The notes: generated by a model from the letters alone, not told the origin. A DNA stretch of 64,000 nucleotides from Holtiella sp036655075 (GCF_036655075.1 NZ_JAVVQU010000008.1:8789-72788); one strand, 5' to 3'. Positions 8,244 through 17,452 are shown, counted from the stretch's first letter. Numbers and translations: made by a program.

Positions 8244-8295
8244 GATACAAGCTGCAGGACGGGAAACCTGGTTCACCATTTTTGGTCGGGGTATC
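8244..8295 (+). ncRNA. Compact structured leader RNA, candidate riboswitch of unknown class
   Basis: A three-way junction can be drawn: closing stem GATAC (8244-8248) with GTATC (8291-8295), a hairpin CAGG/CCTG with loop ACGGGAAA, and a hairpin ACCA/TGGT. It begins at the predicted transcript start and ends 16 bases before the GGAGG of the first adenine deaminase gene, so control of translation is plausible. It does not match the purine riboswitch or another class I can name. The stems are short, so this is a structural suggestion only. Confidence 0.4.
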
Positions 8296-8324
8296 TATAC
8301 ACTATTTTATTGGAGGACTTTTAG

Positions 8325-10106
8325 ATGAAACAAACGATTGGTAACTTAAAACAACTTATTCGTGCAGGTCGTGGTATTGTGCCAGCACACACTGTAGTAT
8401 GTGGAGGTACATTGGTAAACGTTATGACAAGTGAAGTTTACCCAGCTGATGTGGCGATTTATGAAGACACGATTGTTGCTGTAGGAGATGTAAGTGAATA
8501 CATCGGCACAGAAACAAAAACAATTGATGCAACGGGTAAATTCTTAACACCAGGTCTCATTGATGGACATATTCATAGTGAATGTAGCAAATTAAGTATT
8601 ACAAGCTTTGCAAAAGCTGTTGTACCTTGCGGGACAACAAGTATCATTTCTGGCCTTGATGAGTATATTTCCGTTTCAGGACTTGAAGGCTTACAAGAAG
8701 TATTTGAAGAAGTGAAGGCGAGCCCACTTAAAGTATTCTGGGGTGCACCTTACAAAACACCTTATACTTTCCCACAGTCCACAGTAGCTTTTAACTTCAC
8801 AAAAGAAGTACATCATATCGTACAGCAGTGGCCAGAATGCTTCGGCGTTTGGGAAACAGTACGTGAATATATACAAGAAGAAGACGAAGATACATTAGGT
8901 GCTATTGAAGAAGCAACAAAAAACCGTCTTCCAGTCTTTGGGTGTGCCCCAATGGCAAGAGGAAAAGAACTCAACGGCTACCTCTGTGCTGGGATTCGCC
9001 TAGACCATGAAAGTTACGATCATGAAGAAGTCGTAGAGAAAATGCGTAAAGGGATGCACATGCTTATTCGTGAATCTTCTGTAACCCATTTCTTAGAAGA
9101 AAATATTAGAGCGGTAACCGAAGTCAACCCTTATTTAGCACGTCGTGTAAGTTTCTGTACAGATGATGTAACAGCAACAGATGTGATTGAAAAAGGACAT
9201 TTAGACAACGTAGTACGTCTGGCAATTCAAGCAGGTGTTGCACCAATGACAGCTATCCAAATGGCAACGATCAATAGTGCAGAAGCTTATAGAATTGACC
9301 ATATGGTAGGTTCTATTTGCCCAGGTAGACTTGCAGATATACTTTTTGTAGATAGCTTAGAAAGCTTTAAAGTAGAAGCTGTTATGACAAAAGGATGTCT
9401 TGTGGCAGAAAATGGAAAATTAAATTATGATCTTCAAGCACCAGCTAGAAGTGAAGTGCTTACAAGTCCACTTAAATGTGCGATGACAACCAAAGAAGAT
9501 TTTGAATATAAAGTAGGTATTACAAATGGGACAGCAAAAGTCCTTTCTATGGATGTAAAAGGTCCATTCGTACGTAAAAGAAGAGATGTAGAATTAAAAG
9601 TAGAAAATGGTATTGTCCTTCCAGATACTGAGCAAGATGCTTTAATGGTATCTGTCCTTGAACGTTTTGGACGTAATGGCAACAAGTCTTTAGCTTTTTG
9701 TTCAGGATGGAAGCTTAAAAAAGGTGCTATGGCATCTTCAGCAGCACCAGATGACAACAACTTAATTGTTATGGGAGCAGATGCAGCGGATATGTCTCTT
9801 GCTGTCAATCACCTCATTGAAAATGGTGGAGGACAAGTTGTTGTAGCAGATGGCAAAGTACTTGAGTTTTTACCATTACCAGTAGGTGGAATTGCAAGTG
9901 ACTTAGAACCAGCAGACATAGCATACCGTGAAACACTTTTATCAAAAGCGGCTAATGAACTTGGATGTGACTTACCAGAGCCACTTATGTACATGTTCTT
10001 CTTACCAATTACAGCGATTCCAGACTACGCGATTACAGACGTAGGCCCAGTTGACTGTATTGCTCTTACAACATTTGACCCAATTTTAGAACTTACCCAG
10101 AAGTAG
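8325..10106 (+). CDS. Adenine deaminase-family amidohydrolase, divergent paralogue
   Basis: A 593-residue protein with the two-part architecture of Ade-type adenine deaminases (amidohydrolase barrel, then the C-terminal Ade domain). The first metal motif is kept as HIH (H82, H84), with H228 and the DD of CTDDVT (280-281). However, the DPHE motif of true adenine deaminases is replaced by GLDEY, and the strand-5 histidine of the GHSPG motif is a cysteine (C207 in GCAP). It may therefore act on another purine or need a partner. It starts the operon, 12 bases before a more canonical paralogue. The ATG follows GGAGG. Confidence 0.75.
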   Translation: MKQTIGNLKQLIRAGRGIVPAHTVVCGGTLVNVMTSEVYPADVAIYEDTIVAVGDVSEYIGTETKTIDATGKFLTPGLIDGHIHSECSKLSITSFAKAVVPCGTTSIISGLDEYISVSGLEGLQEVFEEVKASPLKVFWGAPYKTPYTFPQSTVAFNFTKEVHHIVQQWPECFGVWETVREYIQEEDEDTLGAIEEATKNRLPVFGCAPMARGKELNGYLCAGIRLDHESYDHEEVVEKMRKGMHMLIRESSVTHFLEENIRAVTEVNPYLARRVSFCTDDVTATDVIEKGHLDNVVRLAIQAGVAPMTAIQMATINSAEAYRIDHMVGSICPGRLADILFVDSLESFKVEAVMTKGCLVAENGKLNYDLQAPARSEVLTSPLKCAMTTKEDFEYKVGITNGTAKVLSMDVKGPFVRKRRDVELKVENGIVLPDTEQDALMVSVLERFGRNGNKSLAFCSGWKLKKGAMASSAAPDDNNLIVMGADAADMSLAVNHLIENGGGQVVVADGKVLEFLPLPVGGIASDLEPADIAYRETLLSKAANELGCDLPEPLMYMFFLPITAIPDYAITDVGPVDCIALTTFDPILELTQK

Positions 10107-10118
10107 GAGGCTTAATCA

Positions 10119-11849
10119 ATGGAAAAACAACAACTTAAAAAACTTATCGACGTAGCAGCAGGCAGAGTGCCAGCTGACATTGTACTTAAAAACTGTAAAG
10201 TCGTAGATGTCTATAACGGATGTATTGTAGAAGGTGACATTGCAATTTGTGAGGATCTTATCGCAGGTGTTGGTACCTATGAAGGGATACGTGTGATTGA
10301 TGCACGAGGTCAATACGCAGCACCAGGTTATATTGATAGCCATATTCATATTGAATCTTCTTATGTAAGCCCGGAAGAACTTGGGCGCTTAATTGTACCT
10401 CATGGGACAACAACTATTATTGCAGACCCACATGAAATCGCTAACGTATGTGGCCTTCGTGGGATAGACTACATGATCGAGGCTTCAAAAGGTACAGCAC
10501 TAGACATTCAAATGATGCTCCCATCTTGTGTACCAGCTACGCCATTCGAACATTCAGGTGCAGTTATTGATGCAGAGGCTATGAAAGCACCTATAGCAAG
10601 TGGCAACATCTTAGGAGTTGGTGAGTTTATGAACTTCCCAGGGCTTATTGGAGGCCACGATGAGGCACTTGATAAAATTATGGTTGCTAAAGAGTATGGT
10701 AAAGTAATCGATGGGCATAGCCCCGGGGTGTTTGGAAATGCCCTTAACGCTTATGCAGCAGCCCGTATTCACACAGATCATGAGTGCGATACAGTAGAAG
10801 AGATGCATGAGCGTATTGCAAGAGGTATTTACGTTCTACTTCGTCAAGGTTCTGCATGTCACAATTTAAGACCTTTAATTAAAGGTTTAACGCCACAAAA
10901 CAGTAGACGTTGTTTACTTTGTGCAGATGACTGTCAACCAAAGACTATTCTTAGTGAAGGACATTTAGACAATCACTTACGTATATGCGTAGAAGAAGGC
11001 ATTGACCCAATCATTGCCCTTCAAATGGCAAGCTTAAATGCAGCAGAATGCTTTGGTCTTGATGACCGCGGAGCGATTGCACCAGGCTTACGTGCAGATA
11101 TTGTACTTTTAGATAACTTAAAAGACTTCAACGCTGGGCGTGTCTTCATTGCAGGGCAAGAAGTGGCAGAGGGTGGTCACTATGCACTCCCAATAGAAAA
11201 GCATGATATTGCTACCACTAAAGGGAGCTTCCATGTCAAAGATTTCTCAGTAGAGAAGCTGCGTCTACCTATTCACTCTGAAAAAGCCCATTTGATTAAC
11301 ATCTTACCAGGTGGTGTGGTAACAAGTAAGCAAGTTGCTACGATCAAGCGTGATGCAAATAATGAATTTGTTTATGACTCAGAAGTAGATATTGTAAAAG
11401 TAGCTGTTGTAGAACGTCATCAAAATACAGGGAATGTAGCAGTAGCCTTACTAAAAGGTTATGGCATTACAGAAGGTGCAGTGGCGCTTTCAGTAGCCCA
11501 TGACTCACACAACATTATTGTAGTAGGTGTAAATGATGAGGATATGGCATGTGCTGTAGAAGAACTCATTAAACAAGATGGAGGAATCATTCTTGTCAAC
11601 AAAGGTGAAGTTATTGAAAGTATGCCAATGCCAATTGGTGGTCTTATGAGTGACCAAAGTGGAGAGTGGGTAGATGAAAAACTGACTCGTATTCACAAAA
11701 TAGCTCACGAAGTGCTTCATATTAGTGAGGATGTAGAGCCAGTTATGACCCTTTGTTTCATGTCACTTGCTGTTATTCCAGAGATTAAATTAACAGATAT
11801 GGGCTTATTTGATGTAAAACAGTTTGCCTTTATTCCAATTGAGGCCTAG
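10119..11849 (+). CDS. ade: Adenine deaminase
   Basis: A 576-residue enzyme that converts adenine to hypoxanthine and ammonia in purine salvage, acting in the cytosol. All expected metal and active-site motifs are present: SHIHIES (H75, H77), IADPHEIAN (H105), GEFMNFPG (E169), DGHSPGV (H200), TDHE (H221) and CADDC. The length is normal for the Ade family. It overlaps neither neighbour but lies 12 bases after its divergent paralogue, in one operon with a downstream purine permease. A GGAGG precedes the start. Confidence 0.9.
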   Translation: MEKQQLKKLIDVAAGRVPADIVLKNCKVVDVYNGCIVEGDIAICEDLIAGVGTYEGIRVIDARGQYAAPGYIDSHIHIESSYVSPEELGRLIVPHGTTTIIADPHEIANVCGLRGIDYMIEASKGTALDIQMMLPSCVPATPFEHSGAVIDAEAMKAPIASGNILGVGEFMNFPGLIGGHDEALDKIMVAKEYGKVIDGHSPGVFGNALNAYAAARIHTDHECDTVEEMHERIARGIYVLLRQGSACHNLRPLIKGLTPQNSRRCLLCADDCQPKTILSEGHLDNHLRICVEEGIDPIIALQMASLNAAECFGLDDRGAIAPGLRADIVLLDNLKDFNAGRVFIAGQEVAEGGHYALPIEKHDIATTKGSFHVKDFSVEKLRLPIHSEKAHLINILPGGVVTSKQVATIKRDANNEFVYDSEVDIVKVAVVERHQNTGNVAVALLKGYGITEGAVALSVAHDSHNIIVVGVNDEDMACAVEELIKQDGGIILVNKGEVIESMPMPIGGLMSDQSGEWVDEKLTRIHKIAHEVLHISEDVEPVMTLCFMSLAVIPEIKLTDMGLFDVKQFAFIPIEA

Positions 11850-11914
11850 AGCCAATAAACTTCAAAACTGAAAACTTAGGTAGAAACTCAAATTTCAAAG
11901 TTTAGCCTAGGTAT

Positions 11915-11955
11915 CAACTTTTAAGTTTGTATAGGTTCAAGAGTGCTTAAAAGTT
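11915..11955 (+). promoter_or_regulatory. Inverted repeat between adenine deaminase and permease genes
   Basis: CAACTTTTAAG (11915-11925) and CTTAAAAGTTG (11945-11955) form a perfect 11-bp inverted repeat with a 19-base loop. There is no T-run, so it is more likely an RNA-processing, attenuation or protein-binding site than a terminator. An AGGAGG for the permease follows about 25 bases later. Confidence 0.4.
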
Positions 11956-11996
11956 GAGAAACGCTAGTGCTAAACAAGCCAGGAGGAAACACTGCT

Positions 11997-13562
11997 ATGC
12001 TTAAGAATTTTACGCGTATTCCGCTTTTTAGTACAGGGGATGTAGGAGGACTTACTTACATCTTAACCAATAATATCGTTAACTATTTAATTGTTATTGC
12101 TACACTTTCAGGGGTACTTGCTTGGCCAGATGAGTTAGTGTTTGGTCGTGTAATCCCTGGAATGTCTATAGGACTTCTTTTAAGTGGGCTTTACTATGCC
12201 TATATGGCGTGTAAGCTTGCTAAAAAAGAAGGAAGAACTGACGTTACAGCACTTCCTTCAGGAGTATCTACACCAGCCATGTTCGTTATTTTATATGGTG
12301 TTATTATGCCACTTAACTTTGCGTTAGAAGATCCATACTTAACATGGAGTGCAGCCATTGCCGCATGCTTTATTGGTGGGTTAGTTGAATTTTGTGGAGG
12401 CTTTATTGGTCCATGGATGAAAAAACGTATTCCAAGAGCAGCATTACTTGGAACGGTTGCAGGGATTGGGTTCATTTGGATGGCGACACAAGGGGTATTT
12501 GATGTGTTTAGTGATCCAGTTGTAGGTCTTCCCATTTTACTTGTTGCCATGGTTGGGGTATTTGGTGGGTACTTATTCCCTAAAAAGATTCCACCACTTG
12601 TAGTAGCAGTAGTAGGGGGCATAGTGTATGCCTTTGCTATTGGACGTACCCAACTTGACTTTTCAGGGATTGGTTTCTACTTCCCAAATCCAAAGGATTC
12701 TGTTCAAGCGTTAATCAATGGATTTGCAGTTGTAGCCCCATACCTTACGATTATTATTCCGATTGAAATCTATAACTTTGTAGAAACAATGGATAATGTA
12801 GAAGCAGCCAATGCAGCAGGAGATAACTACAGCATTCGTGAAGCACAATTTGTAGATGGGATCTGTACCATGATTTCCGCTATCTTTGGTGGAGTTGTAC
12901 CCAATACTGTATGGCTTGGACATGCAGGCCTTAAAAAGGCGGGCGCAGGGATTGGGTTCTCTTGGCTCGGCGGTATATTGCTAGGCCTTGCAGGAGTACT
13001 TGGACTCTTTACTTTCTTTAGTGCCCTTGTACCACCAGCAATTTGTGCCATTACCTATCTTTGGTGTTCTGTCATTATGGTATCTCAAGCTTTCAAAGCA
13101 TGTGATGCAAAACACTATGCAGGGATTGCTGTAGCTATGATACCACCTGTTGCAGATTTTCTTTTCACTCAAATTACAGGTGCAGTAGGGATTGCAGATA
13201 TTTGGACAGAGACTTTACCATCAGGACTTGTAGGATATCAAGCAGATGTTTCTCAGTACTTAATGGACCACGGTGTGATGTGGAATGGTGTACCAGCTGT
13301 AAAGTCAGGAGCCATCATTATCGGGATTATTTTAGGTACAATGGTTGTCTTCATTATAGATAGACGATTGGACAAAGTGGGTGTTACAGCACTTGCAGGT
13401 GCAGCTCTTGCACTATTTGGATTTGTACATAGCGCAGCTCTTGGATTTTATCCAACTTCACCATTTGTACTCGGTTACCTTATTGTAGCAGGGCTTTGCT
13501 TCCTACTTCATACAGGGCGCGGCAAATGGTTCGATGCACCAGAGGACTTTGACTACGTATAA
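11997..13562 (+). CDS. NCS2-type xanthine/uracil/purine permease
   Basis: A 521-residue polytopic protein with about 12-14 membrane helices. It matches the xanthine/uracil/vitamin C permease superfamily, including the early TALPSG motif and the VETMDNVEAAN stretch that corresponds to the substrate-site region. It probably imports purine bases by proton symport, because it follows two adenine deaminase genes. The ATG at 11997 was chosen over an in-frame upstream GTG because AGGAGG at 11981-11986 is correctly spaced. The exact base transported cannot be read from the sequence. Confidence 0.82.
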   Translation: MLKNFTRIPLFSTGDVGGLTYILTNNIVNYLIVIATLSGVLAWPDELVFGRVIPGMSIGLLLSGLYYAYMACKLAKKEGRTDVTALPSGVSTPAMFVILYGVIMPLNFALEDPYLTWSAAIAACFIGGLVEFCGGFIGPWMKKRIPRAALLGTVAGIGFIWMATQGVFDVFSDPVVGLPILLVAMVGVFGGYLFPKKIPPLVVAVVGGIVYAFAIGRTQLDFSGIGFYFPNPKDSVQALINGFAVVAPYLTIIIPIEIYNFVETMDNVEAANAAGDNYSIREAQFVDGICTMISAIFGGVVPNTVWLGHAGLKKAGAGIGFSWLGGILLGLAGVLGLFTFFSALVPPAICAITYLWCSVIMVSQAFKACDAKHYAGIAVAMIPPVADFLFTQITGAVGIADIWTETLPSGLVGYQADVSQYLMDHGVMWNGVPAVKSGAIIIGIILGTMVVFIIDRRLDKVGVTALAGAALALFGFVHSAALGFYPTSPFVLGYLIVAGLCFLLHTGRGKWFDAPEDFDYV

Positions 13563-13587
13563 GTAGAAACAAGCGATAACAATATAG

Positions 13588-13624
13588 GCAAAAGAGGCTA
13601 TGGAAACATGGCCTCTTTTGTTGC
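13588..13624 (+). terminator. Intrinsic terminator of the purine operon
   Basis: The stem GCAAAAGAGGC / GCCTCTTTTGTTGC with a 12-base loop follows the permease gene. Confidence 0.75.
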
Positions 13625-13777
13625 ACAAAGGGATAGAAGCACCACAGAGGAAGTAAAGTAGGTAGCTATTTTATTAAATTAGAGGTTAAAAATGTAAAGG
13701 CAAGAAAAAAGCAAGAAAAAAATCCTAGAAATATAATATTTTTTTGATATAATTAAAGATGTAATTCAAACAAAATA

Positions 13778-13928
13778 ACTTCGGTAGGTGAGGCTACCGT
13801 AGGGATATGGATTGTTACCGCAAAATGGTGGAGACACTATGAGTTGGTCAGCAGGGGGTGTCGAAGCCAAGGCATCACCTAACACAATTTCACCGCCCTA
13901 CGATGCTAAAGCTTGAACGATGAAATTA
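13778..13928 (+). ncRNA. M-box (ykoK) magnesium riboswitch
   Basis: The conserved M-box blocks appear in order: CTTCGGTAGGTGAGGCTACC at the 5' end, the CCGCAAAATGGTGGAGACACTATG core, GGTCAGCAG, and the 3' block CCCTACGATGCTAAAGC. M-boxes fold at high magnesium and stop transcription of magnesium uptake genes. Here a terminator follows and an MgtA-type ATPase is the next large gene, as expected. Confidence 0.9.
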
Positions 13929-13941
13929 GTAAGGTGTATAT

Positions 13942-13979
13942 ACCCTTCGTCATTGTGATGCTTTGGCGAGGGGTTTTTT
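13942..13979 (+). terminator. Terminator of the M-box expression platform
   Basis: ACCCTTCG (13942-13949) pairs with CGAGGGGT (13967-13974), followed by six T. It is placed directly after the riboswitch, so it is the likely regulated terminator. Confidence 0.8.
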
Positions 13980-14013
13980 ATTTTGTTTAATATAAATTGA
14001 GGAGGTGAGAAGA

Positions 14014-14127
14014 ATGGAAGCAGGCAGTAGTAGTACCGGCACGGGATCTGATAAGCGGTATAGAGGTGAAAAATGTGAGGACCCACCTCAGTCAACCATT
14101 TTTCTCACAAACGAAAGTATAAATTGA
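14014..14127 (+). CDS. Short leader ORF between M-box and mgtA
   Basis: A 37-codon ORF with an unusually strong ribosome binding site (GAGGAGGTGAGAAG directly before the ATG). The peptide contains an acidic-proline stretch, CEDPPQS (residues 21-27). The same region can form a hairpin (TGAGG with CCTCA, inside GTGAAAAATG paired with a CATTTTTCTCAC). It ends 82 bases before mgtA. Enterobacterial mgtL leader peptides sense magnesium through acidic/proline codons; a similar role here is an inference from position and composition only. Confidence 0.5.
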   Translation: MEAGSSSTGTGSDKRYRGEKCEDPPQSTIFLTNESIN

Positions 14128-14209
14128 ATATTTTCTTGCTGTAAAGGTAAGTCATCAGATTTCGTGTCTATCCAACTTGAGGCTATTTGAAATAAGGGAG
14201 GCTTTAGAC

Positions 14210-16915
14210 ATGAAAAAGAATATGTATATGAACCAAAAAGAAAGAATGATGAGACAACAAGAAGCAAGAGCAGGTGTAATTAACAAATGGCTATTAAATG
14301 TAGCCCATAAACGTAAAGATGTAGTGCTTGAGAGTATGGACACTTCTGTAGAAGGTTTAAGTCTAGAACAAGTTGAAAAAATGCGAGAAAACTGTGGACT
14401 TAATGTCATTAGTCATGAAAAAAAGGAGTCTTGGGTCAAGCGTCTATTAGGGGCATTTATTAATCCTTTTACGATAGTTCTTTTAATACTTGCGACCATC
14501 TCTATTGTGACAGATGTTATACTAGCAGGACAAGGAGAAGCAGACTTTACAACCGTTAGTATTGTCCTAACGATGGTGACTATTAGTGGGGTACTGCGCT
14601 TTGTGCAAGAGACTAGATCAACCCATGCGGCGGAGCAGCTAAGCGCCATGGTGAAAACCACTACATGTGTACAACGTCAGGGGGTTGGCAAAGTAGAGAT
14701 TGTGTTAGAAGAAGTTGTAAATGGTGATATCATTGTGTTATCAGCAGGAGATATGGTGCCAGCAGACCTTAGAATGATAGAAGCAAAAGACTTATTTATC
14801 AGTCAATCAGCCCTAACAGGAGAAAGTGAACCTGTAGAAAAAGTAGTGGAACTGAAAAAAGGCAAAACTTGTGAAATAGCTATGGAGTGTGACAACTTAG
14901 CTTTTATGGGGACTAATGTAATAAGTGGAACGGCACGAGGTGTTGTTGTTGCCATTGGGGATGAAACCTTGTTTGGCAATCTATCTAAAACTATAGTAAG
15001 TACTCAAACTGTTTCAAGCTTTGAAAAAGGGGTAAACTCAGTTTCTTGGCTATTGATTAAGTTTATGATGGTAATGGCACCTGTGGTGTTATTTGTCAAT
15101 GGCTTTACAAAAGGAGACTGGGTAGAAGCCTTAATGTTTGCGCTTTCAGTAGCAGTAGGTTTAACACCAGAAATGTTACCTATGATTGTGACTACCAGTT
15201 TAGCCAAAGGCTCTGTAGCGATGGGCAAAAAGAAAACAATCGTGAAGCATTTAAATGCGATTCAAAACTTTGGTGCAATGGATGTCTTATGCACAGATAA
15301 AACAGGTACACTGACACAAGATAAAGTCGTTTTAGAATATCATTTAGATATTCATGGTCAAGAAGATGAACGTGTTTTAAGACATGGATTTATGAACTCT
15401 TTTTATCAAACAGGACTTAAAAATTTAATGGACATTGCTATTGTTGAGTATACACAAAAAATTGGGAAGCAAGATATGTTTGCCACGTACACCAAAGTAG
15501 ATGAAATCCCATTTGATTTTGAAAGACGTCGTATGAGTGTTGTGCTTAAAGATGAGTGGCATAAAACACAAATGATTACAAAAGGTGCAGTTGAAGAGAT
15601 GTTAGGGATTTGCATGTATGCAGAGTATAAAGGGGAAGTGACTGCGCTTACACCAGCTATTAAAAAAGAAATTCTTCAAACGGTTGCAACGTTAAATGAT
15701 AAGGGCATGCGTGTCATAGCAGTAGCACAAAAAACAAATCCTTCTGTAGAGGAAGTCTTTTCTGTAAAGGATGAAAGAGACATGGTACTTCTTGGGTATC
15801 TGGCCTTCTTAGACCCACCTAAAGTAACTGCACAAGAGGCAATACGCTCACTCAATGAATACGGTGTAGAAGTCAAAGTATTGACTGGGGACAACGAAAG
15901 AGTAACAGCTTCTGTATGCAAGCAAGTGGGCCTAAGTGCGGATAAAATTTTGTTAGGTGCTGATATTGAAAAGATGAGTGATGCAGTACTTGCACGAGAA
16001 GTAGAAAAGCATAGTTTATTTGCGAAGCTTTCCCCACAGCAAAAGACAAGGATTGTAAGAATCCTTAGAAACAATGACCATGTCGTTGGCTTTATGGGAG
16101 ATGGAATCAACGATGCTGCAGCAATGAAAGAGGCAGATGTAGGTATTTCAGTAGATACGGCAGTAGATATTGCCAAAGAGTCAGCAGATATTATTTTGCT
16201 TGAAAAAGACTTAAATGTGTTGGAAGAAGGTATTATAGAAGGACGCAAAACGTTTGGAAACATGATTAAATATATTAAAATGACAGCCAGTTCTAATTTT
16301 GGGAATATGTTTTCTGTTTTAGTGGCCAGTGCCTTTTTGCCTTTTTTACCTATGCTTTCTATTCAACTGATTGTACTCAATTTGATTTATGATATTTCTT
16401 GTATTTCTATTCCTTGGGACAATGTAGATAAGGGATTTTTGAAGAAACCACGCAAATGGGACGCATCTTCTATCGGTAGTTTTATGGTATGGATTGGACC
16501 TACGAGTTCAGTGTTTGATATTGTGACGTATGTATTGATGTATTTTGTGATTTGTCCTATGGTATGCGGTGGAGGCTACTATGAACCTGGTGTAGACCAA
16601 ACTTTATTTATGGCACTGTTCAATGCAGGATGGTTTGTAGAGTCATTATGGTCTCAAACTTTGATCATTCATATGATTCGCACACCAAAGATTCCATTTA
16701 TTCAAAGTAGAGCCTCTTTAGCTGTTGGGGTTGTCACTACAGTGGCTATTGGTATCGGAACGATTATTCCTTATACTTCACTTGGAACTGTACTTGGAAT
16801 GTATGCAATGCCTCCTGTTTACTTTGTATGGCTCATCGGAATTATAGTGGCATACATGATGCTTGCTACGCTCTTAAAGAAAATTTATGTAAGAAAATAC
16901 GGTGAATTACTTTAA
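14210..16915 (+). CDS. mgtA: Magnesium-importing P-type ATPase (MgtA/MgtB type)
   Basis: A 901-residue P-type ATPase of the IIIB class, which imports magnesium across the membrane using ATP. The phosphorylation motif CTDKTGTLT (Asp at about 363), TGES of the actuator domain, KGAVEEM of the nucleotide site and MGDGINDAAA hinge are all present, with about ten membrane helices. The ATG at 14210 was chosen because GGGAGG lies 10 bases before it; an upstream in-frame TTG lacks such a site. It is governed by the M-box and followed 15 bases later by a winged-helix protein gene. Confidence 0.93.
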   Translation: MKKNMYMNQKERMMRQQEARAGVINKWLLNVAHKRKDVVLESMDTSVEGLSLEQVEKMRENCGLNVISHEKKESWVKRLLGAFINPFTIVLLILATISIVTDVILAGQGEADFTTVSIVLTMVTISGVLRFVQETRSTHAAEQLSAMVKTTTCVQRQGVGKVEIVLEEVVNGDIIVLSAGDMVPADLRMIEAKDLFISQSALTGESEPVEKVVELKKGKTCEIAMECDNLAFMGTNVISGTARGVVVAIGDETLFGNLSKTIVSTQTVSSFEKGVNSVSWLLIKFMMVMAPVVLFVNGFTKGDWVEALMFALSVAVGLTPEMLPMIVTTSLAKGSVAMGKKKTIVKHLNAIQNFGAMDVLCTDKTGTLTQDKVVLEYHLDIHGQEDERVLRHGFMNSFYQTGLKNLMDIAIVEYTQKIGKQDMFATYTKVDEIPFDFERRRMSVVLKDEWHKTQMITKGAVEEMLGICMYAEYKGEVTALTPAIKKEILQTVATLNDKGMRVIAVAQKTNPSVEEVFSVKDERDMVLLGYLAFLDPPKVTAQEAIRSLNEYGVEVKVLTGDNERVTASVCKQVGLSADKILLGADIEKMSDAVLAREVEKHSLFAKLSPQQKTRIVRILRNNDHVVGFMGDGINDAAAMKEADVGISVDTAVDIAKESADIILLEKDLNVLEEGIIEGRKTFGNMIKYIKMTASSNFGNMFSVLVASAFLPFLPMLSIQLIVLNLIYDISCISIPWDNVDKGFLKKPRKWDASSIGSFMVWIGPTSSVFDIVTYVLMYFVICPMVCGGGYYEPGVDQTLFMALFNAGWFVESLWSQTLIIHMIRTPKIPFIQSRASLAVGVVTTVAIGIGTIIPYTSLGTVLGMYAMPPVYFVWLIGIIVAYMMLATLLKKIYVRKYGELL

Positions 16916-16930
16916 GTGGGAGGGACTAAA

Positions 16931-17440
16931 ATGAGTAAAAAAGCATTGGTAATTGGGATGGAAGCAGAGCTATGTACATGGATTTATGAGCAACTTGCAG
17001 GTAAAAGAAACGATAATGAAGCGCTTCAAGAACTATTAGAAGGACTAAAGGGACTCAAAGAAATGGAGTACGGCTCATTGATTTTAAGTAGAGATGAGCA
17101 AGACACGCTACATGAGGGTATGGAAGAGAAGATTCAAAGTGGAGCGTTGATGATAGATAAGGTCAATAGAAGTGTGTCCTATGGGCAGGACCTCATTCAG
17201 CTCACGCCTAAAGAATTTGATATTTTATGCTTACTTGCCAGTAATAAAGGGAAAATTTATTCCAAAGAGCAGATTTACAGTAATGTATGGAAAGAAGCGT
17301 ATACTTATGATGATAGCAACATTATGGCTCATATCAGAAAGTTGAGGAAGAAGATTGAGCCAGATCCAACCCATCCTATATTTATTCTTACTATATGGGG
17401 AGTTGGGTATAAGTTTATCAATCCAGTGCATCTTCCATGA
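16931..17440 (+). CDS. Orphan OmpR/PhoB-type winged-helix DNA-binding protein
   Basis: A 169-residue protein. Residues about 75-165 form an OmpR-type winged helix (LTPKEFDILCLLASNKGKIYSKEQI, then the wing WGVGYKF). The first 70 residues are too short for a receiver domain and lack the phospho-acceptor Asp pattern, so it is not a normal response regulator. It starts 15 bases after mgtA, with GGGAGGG in front, and ends at a terminator, so it shares the magnesium-controlled transcript. It may regulate the magnesium response, but the sequence gives no direct proof. Confidence 0.75.
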   Translation: MSKKALVIGMEAELCTWIYEQLAGKRNDNEALQELLEGLKGLKEMEYGSLILSRDEQDTLHEGMEEKIQSGALMIDKVNRSVSYGQDLIQLTPKEFDILCLLASNKGKIYSKEQIYSNVWKEAYTYDDSNIMAHIRKLRKKIEPDPTHPIFILTIWGVGYKFINPVHLP

Positions 17441-17452
17441 ATGGTCGGCTAG

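Noticed and set aside
8244..8295. Purine riboswitch upstream of the adenine deaminase operon
   Set aside because: The conserved junction sequences (TTTCTACC-like J2/3 and GACTA-like J3/1) and the kissing loops are missing.
15676..16263. Minus-strand open frame of 195 codons inside mgtA
   Set aside because: It is a shadow of the P-type ATPase frame, Ser/Thr-rich and without a start signal.
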